From Siphonodentalium dalli (Eukaryota; Mollusca; Scaphopoda; Gadilida; Siphonodentaliidae): a stretch of 64,000 nt of DNA. A program made the translations under genes and the position numbers. The notes beneath the pieces are model-generated. The model searched no databases and was not told the DNA's origin. It was given only the letters and a program-made list of their open reading frames with translations. Each line of letters opens with the position of its first letter. The stretch's first letter is position 1. The stretch is from positions 1,302,001-1,366,000 of the forward strand of contig CP136067.1 in assembly GCA_032622095.1 (NCBI GenBank), read 5' to 3'. This document shows, piece after piece, positions 57,651 to 64,000 of the stretch.

Positions 57651-57800
57651 TTTGTGGAATGGAGAGCTCTCCTGATTCGTAGGACTCGTGGTACTATTTC
57701 GGGTGGAATTTCTCGAATTACAAGAGCTGGTTCTGTGTATGACGGTGATCCGAAATCGTCGTCAAACTCGCTATCGTCCCAACGAGTGGAATCTACACAC
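57651..57800 (-). pseudogene. coding-like acidic segment next to the LINE fragment (unrecognised)
   Basis: The minus strand is open here and reads an acidic stretch (STRWDDSEFDDDFG), then EPALVIREIPPEIVPRVL and an Arg-rich end that runs into the LINE frame. The composition is protein-like. It may be a piece of the same retrotransposon or a separate exon. No family recognised. Confidence 0.3.
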
Positions 57801-57990
57801 TACGGTGGTACTGTACTACGGTGGTATTGTACTATAGCGGTACTATGCTACGGGTGTACTACACTAAGGTGGTTACAACACTAAGGCGGTCCGCGAATGA
57901 GTCGTACTACGGGTGTACCGCGCTACGGATGTCGATTTCATCAGCAGTACTACGCGGGGACGACGTACGGGGGTCGTCGCACGCGTGCTC
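57795..57990. repeat. TACTACGGTGGTACTG-type short tandem repeats
   Basis: Irregular copies of TACTACGGTGGTA and TACTACGGGTGTA at spacing of 15-25 bp between 57800 and 57960. Confidence 0.75.
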
Positions 57991-59523
57991 CCTGGCCTAG
58001 GGCTTTTTTAAGACGAAAAAATGACGATAGTCGGGGGATTGTTAATTTAAAAAAACGCTCTTTATATATTAAAGGTCGAAAACGTGATGTATCCAGCACG
58101 TCACGCGTGGTTACGATGATCAGTCGCTTTATGGAGGTACTCTCTGCAAACTACTGTGTAGGTAGAATGCCATTGGCACTGGATACATGGTGTGTACCTC
58201 CAATATCTATACAGTATTGTATACATGTGTATACACATGTTGTGTATGTTTTTCTATATTTACACATATATGTGTAAACACTTGAACAGATATGTGTATC
58301 GAGTACCAGGCATGCGCATTGATAAAACTAATTCTACACGTTGTCTCGTGGCAGCCATTTTGGCTTGTTGGTGTTGATCACAGTTTCGACTCCAATAAGG
58401 ACCAAGACCACTGAATTTGAGCCGTTATACAAGAAGAATATTTTTAGTAAAGGTGAGAATATTTATGCAAACATACGAAGAACGTAATTAGATATTTCGT
58501 ACAGAATGTTGATTGAAGGTAAATTCCACGAAACAGTAGGCTAATGCGTTAGTCCTGGAATTTACACTCGACTCATCATCAATTGGTAATGTTATTTTAT
58601 ACTCGTAGTTGGAACTAATAACTATATATCCAAATTAAAAAAGTTATTTAGTCTTGTATGTATGGAAGCCGGAACCATGTAAACGTATCGAACAGTGTTC
58701 TGAACAGTGAGTGATAAATAATTAAAATACATTTATAGTATTTATTAATATCTGCTATAAGTGAACATTCAGACTACCATGATACAATCATAACTGACAG
58801 CTTTCTGGAGTAAGTGGAGGAATCGTGGCCCGATGATATCATGATTACGATGTTGACATCATGTTGTCGTACATGATGATAACTGATATTGTACTAGTAC
58901 TCGTACCCGCTGGACTGCTGGACAAAACAATTGTCCATTGGCACCACGTAGTAGATAATATTATTTCATTTCCAAGTTCCAACAACACCTAATTTCGAAT
59001 TAATGGAATATGCACAAGTCATCAAAAACCAAAATTAGTTTTTGCACCTTTTATAGCTCAAACAAGTTAACTTGTGTCAAAACCCCAAAAGAATAAATAT
59101 CTCCACCTCTGCTTATAATACTGTCAATAGCAAGCCCACGGGTAGCCATGGGGCTTCGTTCCCGTTGAACGAACTGCCCGTTTTACTGCAAGTGCCCGGT
59201 GGTGGTGATCGCCGTTCAGGTGAACATGTCATGTGCATCATTTGCTGAGCGGCAATTACCGACAGGGACCTCTCTTCAAACGAACGATGTATATACGTAC
59301 CAGTATATAAATATAGTCACATATACTTAATGCAGACTTAGTCTCGACAGAGACTGGTGTACACAAATTCAATATATACACATGTATAGACTGCCAACCC
59401 ATGTTGGTATAAAGCTGCTATTACAGACATGCGGCTGATGCATGAGGCTAGAATCCCCTAGATGGGTTTATATATATAGGCGCAACGTTTCAAATCATAT
59501 ATATTATATAAATCACTGGGGTT
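57991..59523. other. no supportable gene
   Basis: No domain recognised. A TGTATACACATG palindrome-rich stretch lies at 58205-58280. A GTGAGAATA following TTTTTAGTAAAG at 58451 resembles a 5' splice site but no exon can be defended. Confidence 0.5.
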
Positions 59524-59896
59524 CGATCAGAGGGTCCCCATCTCAACAGATTCCAACAACAACAAAATTTGATCAAAGGTCACTTTAGTTATCAGAATCA
59601 AATAATTATCCAAAAATAATGCTAACGACTGTAAACTATCGTATATAATTGCCCAAAATCTGTTGTATAGCAACATTTTGTTCAATGGAATTTAGTATCG
59701 AGAGTATGTCGGTCGGCCTTTCTCGGGGAACTTCTGGGACAGAAAGTATTCCTGATAATGAAAAATATAGATTTCGAAAATCTATATCTAATAAATCTGA
59801 GCTTTGATGGGTGGCTTCCTCGACTCAAATCAAATATTTTTTGCCAGCGAAGCCATTGAAATAGTAATTGAGAGGAGTTTTATCCGATTGAGTACC
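59524..59896. mobile_element. GGTACTCAATCCGAT MITE, copy 2
   Basis: Begins CGATCAGAGGGTCCCCATCTC, so the extreme left end is degraded. It shares CTGGGACAGAAAGTATTCC and TGAGCTTTGATGGGTGGCTT with copy 1 and ends TTATCCGATTGAGTACC. Confidence 0.75.
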
Positions 59897-60335
59897 TTTA
59901 AGAAAATTTTCAATATATTATACAAGGGTATTAGTTTGAGCTTTTGTTCCTATAATTTTTGGTCAATTGTTTCAAAACCTTCAGACATTTAGTACCATGG
60001 GAAACTGCATTATTCCTACATTTTTTTGTTAAATTTTGTTAAATGGCGCAGATATTTATTGCCATGGGAATCTGTGCACCTGAGCTTTTAAAGTCGGTCA
60101 GAGTACACTTGCATTTTACTTGCTACCAAAGCTCATATACAGAGAATACTCTTTTTTATTTTATCTTCTTTTTTCCCGTTTCATGCAGAACATAACTCAA
60201 CATTTGAGTTGAGTCGCTATGGATGCTTGCGACATAAATGGTCAAGATAAGTTCATCATAAGTTATTGTCGTTAAAGAGAGTGTTCAGCAGACATTCTAC
60301 TGGTACTTATGTTCCAATTCACAATTTTAACTGGC

Positions 60336-60635
60336 TCCAACTTGATTGGTTTGGTTTATTAGGGTTTATCGTCATTCTAGCCGCTAGGCCACACATGACG
60401 TTGTAAATTTTACTGGTGGAGGAAAGACCACTCAGAGGCTTGACTTCACCAAGAAATCGCCCCACTGCGTGTAGAAACCACCAACCCCAGAAAGCAACTG
60501 ACAAACTTGCCCAGATACACGATTCCAGTCACCCTTCCTATGACGGGGTATGAACCAGCTTCGTCAGCGTTGGACGGCCTGTGACGGTGTAATACACCTG
60601 GCATTCTACCGATTCGACCACCGGGGGCCCCTGCT
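60336..60635 (-). mobile_element. tRNA-derived SINE candidate
   Basis: On the minus strand a head with a Pol III A-box-like TGGTCGAATCGG (60609-60620) is followed ~55 bp later by a B-box-like GGTTCATACCC (60546-60556). The sequence ends near GATAAACCCTAATAAACCAA (60343-60366), a LINE-tail-like 3' end. Length about 300 bp. No target duplication assigned; the boxes are approximate. Confidence 0.4.
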
Positions 60636-60639
60636 CCAA

Positions 60640-62540
60640 CTTGAAAACAAATTTGACTTCTTGTCTGATATAATACAACATGTGTTGGATATTTTAGGAG
60701 GTGGGTGTGGAGAAGGGTGGCTTTATACATTTCAAATTCAAGGTGTATCCCTCCCCAATAGAGACGCTCCATCCACGTCCCTGATGAATGCTGGTGAAGT
60801 ACATACCGGTATGTGATTTTATAGCCCTGGAAGTTATTGATGTGGCCAATTTTCAGATTTCATGTGTATGTATACAATTGCAATTGAATAACTAGTCTGA
60901 GTAATAGCTTTTTCTAATGAAAACAATATTGTAATAAGTGTTTACTAATGTTTGCAGATAACCTCAGCTTATCGTAAGAATGAGTGATGTGATCCTCTGA
61001 ATTTGCTGCAAGACAACTTCGCCATAAATCTGGAATTTGTGAGAGGACAAAACATTTCCAATGGCAGCCTGTGTCTGTGCGTAAAATATAATGATGTTAC
61101 TTTGCATTTCAACTAATCTTTTAATTTTGCGGGGCATTGGGGCTACATGATCGGATTCACATGTATCACAACCTACATGCCCATGTACAGTCGGTCAGGA
61201 TGCTGAAATCAATCATCCAGATGAACTACTCTCATAATGAGGGGGTGCTTACGACTCTACGTCAATGCCATCGATGTGTGCTTCTTACGGAACACTCATT
61301 TTAGCACTGCGAAGCTCAACAGGGATATTATATAGATATATTCTTCGCTGATGTTGAATCGAATATGAATCATATACTCATGCAGCAGCATGTTTAATTG
61401 AATATGATTTTTTTTAGTAATTACAAGATCCTAAAATTAAGTTACCCCTAGTGTCATCGAGAATCTTTCATCAAGTGAACTCGTTGCAGAAGGTGCATGG
61501 ATATATTTTGCGACAGCAAAACTCGAGCAGAATCTAATTATGCACTGTCCACCATGATTTTGATAAAATATTTGAGATTATGGTACAAGTTGTGTTCTGT
61601 ATTTATTCTACCCGATTGTGTCAATCCATGAGTCAGCTACCTTTATTGTGATTTAAGTCTTATGGATAACCGGTTATGATCGGGACATCACCTGGAGCTG
61701 ATTGTTGACATACTAAATGTACCTGTCTTGGTGACAACATCAACAAAAATAGTTCTGGCTTCTATTCCACTAGAGGCATACAATAATAGGTATTGAATGA
61801 TGAGATTTGGTTGAATAGTCAATAGGTGTGGAATAAAATTTATTTTATTTTACTTCTAATTACACAGCTGCAATATTTTGGTCTATTTCGTAAATTCAAT
61901 TACATTGTTGGTATACATTTTCAGCTTGTCCACGATAGTGCAATCCTGATGTCATTGAGACTCGCAACATATTTGACATCATGCATGACAGCCTATCCAG
62001 TACCAGAGAATTAATTTAATTTCTTGCCATGTTTAATATATAACTAACTTGCCTAGATAGTGGATAAATATTATCACTTGATTGAATATTGGTGTGTAGT
62101 AAATACAAAACCAAACCACACCTGCACTTGGAGAAGGCAAACAATTGTGCACTTATCTGATGCATACTTAATATTGATTATATTTAAACAGTTTACAGCT
62201 CGTGCTTGTTCTGAGCAATAACTATTTCTAAAAATAGTGACAAATATATGTCCCACAGGGCAACTTGATAGTCACATTATATAAGGAAATCAATATTAAT
62301 TGATAGTAGTGTTCCCAGGTAGGTGTTTTTGATACATTTCTCTTATGTTATACCGAGGAAACTATATACTTGTTGTGGGAACAGATAATTCATCTTTAAA
62401 TTGAAGCCTGGAAATCATAGAGTGTGTCATTTCATGTTTGGGAAATATGATTAACATTGGTACAAGTGACCTAGATAGCTGGAACCTGCTTTGTGGATTT
62501 TCATCAACAAGTGGGGGGGAATAGTTGGTTAAATGGTAAA
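60640..62540. other. no supportable gene
   Basis: Short open frames only. Splice-like words occur (for example ACACAG at 61862 and TTTTCAG at 61919), but no exon chain could be defended. Confidence 0.5.
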
Positions 62541-62927
62541 GGTACTCAATCCGATTAGACCCTCATAAATGACTATTTCTAGAGGTAAAAAAATAATTGA
62601 TTCGAGTCGAGTAACCTACCCATCAACACTCAGAGTGATCAGACATCAATTTTTGAAGTTTTGTTATCTCTTGTTTCTGGCCCAGAACATGCCGTCAAAA
62701 GGAAGTTCTCAGTGCTTCATTTTAGAGTTATCCATCTTCGTCTGTTAGAATAAATGTTTCTGTTGCAATTATTAGTACACATCTCAAGAAAATTACAAAT
62801 TAAAAAAAATCAATATCTGATCATTCTGAGCTTTGATGGATGGGTTCCTCGACTCAAATTAATATTTTTTTTTACCCCTGAATCCGAAGAAATAGTAATT
62901 TAGGGGTGCTTAATCAGATTGAGTACC
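62541..62927. mobile_element. GGTACTCAATCCGAT MITE, copy 3 (foldback)
   Basis: GGTACTCAATCCGATTAGAC at the left, AATCAGATTGAGTACC at the right. The arms are complementary over ~190 bp, including TAGTAATTT-AGGGGTG against CCCTCATAAATGACTA. The flanks TAAA and TTTA could extend the inverted repeat or contain a TA target duplication. Confidence 0.8.
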
Positions 62928-63021
62928 TTTAAGATCCATGCTATAATATATTTTGTTCAGTTCAAACCAGGACATATACAAAATGATTTAAAATTATGAC
63001 TTCATATATTTATTTTTTCAG

Positions 63022-63610
63022 GATGACTACAGAATCAGATATAAAATGTGCTATATCAGAAAGTAGAGGTCTACCATACAGTAATGATATGTTACTTCAA
63101 AATGCCATGAGTTGAATTTCCCATTCAAGGCGATTGACAAACAGTATTTATGGACCAGTTCTCAAATGTGTGACAATCTTCAGCCGTGTAATATCATACA
63201 AATGCTTTGTAAATTACCATGTAATATGTTATTGTGAAGGAGGATGGATGATAAGTCACATTATTGTAATTGATGTTCTGACAATATTCAACTAAGGAAT
63301 TTTCTGTTCTCTGTTCATTAAAAGCATGGTAAAAGAAGCCTTGATTTTGGCTAACTACAGGATTGGAGCAGTGGTCATACTATTATTCCTCTAGTTTATT
63401 AACTGACTGAAACAGCTGAAGTGGACTATCTAATAACGTTTCTCCAGTAAACATGTCTGCTTGTGCCTCAACTGTTACTGTAGTGTCAACCAGAGTTTGA
63501 AAGCTCCTGCAGCACATGAAATATGAATTTTCAGCTTTATTTGTTGGATATATAGTTATATCCCATTAAAATAAAGTTCATGTAAAATAATTATACTCTT
63601 TGAGAATAAA
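63022..63610 (+). other. possible terminal exon with 3' UTR
   Basis: A good 3' splice-site context (TATTTATTTTTTCAG ending at 63021) precedes two short alternative frames. One reads DDYRIRYKMCYIRK to a TAG at 63064-63066. The other starts at ATG 63023 and runs 30 codons to TGA at 63113-63115. AATAAA signals at 63570 and 63605 could end the transcript. No upstream exon could be joined, so this is tentative. Confidence 0.25.
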
Positions 63611-64000
63611 CTTTCCTCTATCAAAGTAATGGTGGTAACATTGTATTGAAAAACGATGTCAGTTTAATATAATATGGGTTTATTTATCACCTGAAAATAG
63701 GATAAGTCAGTGTGGTGTACAATTAAATAACATCAAAGAGACCATATATAATCTTGGTGTTGGGTGTGATGACACCTTATCAGTGTTCTGTGTATTCTGC
63801 TTCTGAATTGTAATGTAAGCATTGATACTGAATCTTAATTGCCATGATACACCATGAAAGTAATAGAGAAGTGATTCCTGGGTGGTATCCTAACTACCGT
63901 ACATGTAACGCAACAGAAATTGCTGGTCCCACTTTTAATTGTAACTTCTTTTGTAAATTTTAACAGTACTTATCTGACAGTGCTGTCTCGTCAAAAGTTC
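63611..64000. other. no feature seen to the right edge
   Basis: AT-rich, nothing recognisable. Confidence 0.6.

Noticed and set aside
61826-62014. 62-codon frame with hydrophobic start
   Set aside because: Could mimic a signal peptide, but no homology, no transcript context, and short.

Overview
This window reads as eukaryotic, repeat-dominated DNA from an animal, most likely a marine invertebrate and plausibly a mollusc or another lophotrochozoan. The reasons are a gene-poor AT-rich background, long satellite and foldback arrays, GGTCAAGGTCA-rich and (GTCC)n-rich dispersed repeats, CAGACAGA-tailed repeats, and an LTR retroelement carrying an env-like gene. The phylum is an inference from repeat style, not something proved here. 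I see no confident host protein-coding gene. The only host-like coding hint is a possible terminal exon near the right edge.

Layout, left to right. Positions 1-8368 are a 93-bp satellite (about 90 copies, open at the left edge) with higher-order structure, ended by a small palindromic insertion at a TTAA. From 8.6 to 11.8 kb are several degenerate repeat families and a foldback element. From 15.9 to 18.7 kb is a composite structure: two ~335-bp inverted arms enclosing an irregular minisatellite, which is itself interrupted by a hAT-like MITE with an 8-bp target duplication. A 1.3-kb inverted-repeat element sits at 21.95-23.29 kb. A ~164-bp tandem array (23.7-29.9 kb) is split by a 4.95-kb element with TA flanks and inverted ends, and that element carries a nested MITE. 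From 30.7 to 32.4 kb and 47.0 to 49.6 kb lies a modular head-to-tail repeat family with CAGACAGA tails.

That modular family is interrupted by the main feature, a 14.6-kb Ty3/Gypsy-type LTR retrotransposon (32397-47018). Its two 455-bp LTRs differ at one base and it is flanked by the 4-bp duplication CTAG. Its parts, in order, are a leader with 29-bp tandem repeats, an unrecognised 163-codon ORF, gag with a CCHC knuckle, and protease-RT in a second frame. An A7 run then breaks the frame into RNase H-integrase. A 3.4-kb non-coding spacer full of tandem duplications follows, then an env-like gene with signal peptide, furin-like site, F-protein-like fusion region and transmembrane anchor. The organisation resembles errantiviruses. 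The gene order suggests full-length RNA for gag-pol and a spliced message for env.

Right of 49.6 kb are an AT-rich microsatellite, more copies of the dispersed repeats seen at 10-12 kb, a decayed LINE reverse transcriptase on the minus strand (57.0-57.65 kb), two further copies of the MITE found at 26.5 kb, a tRNA-related SINE candidate (60.3-60.6 kb), and a possible last exon with polyadenylation signals at 63.0-63.6 kb. Long intervals between these contain nothing I can support as a gene.
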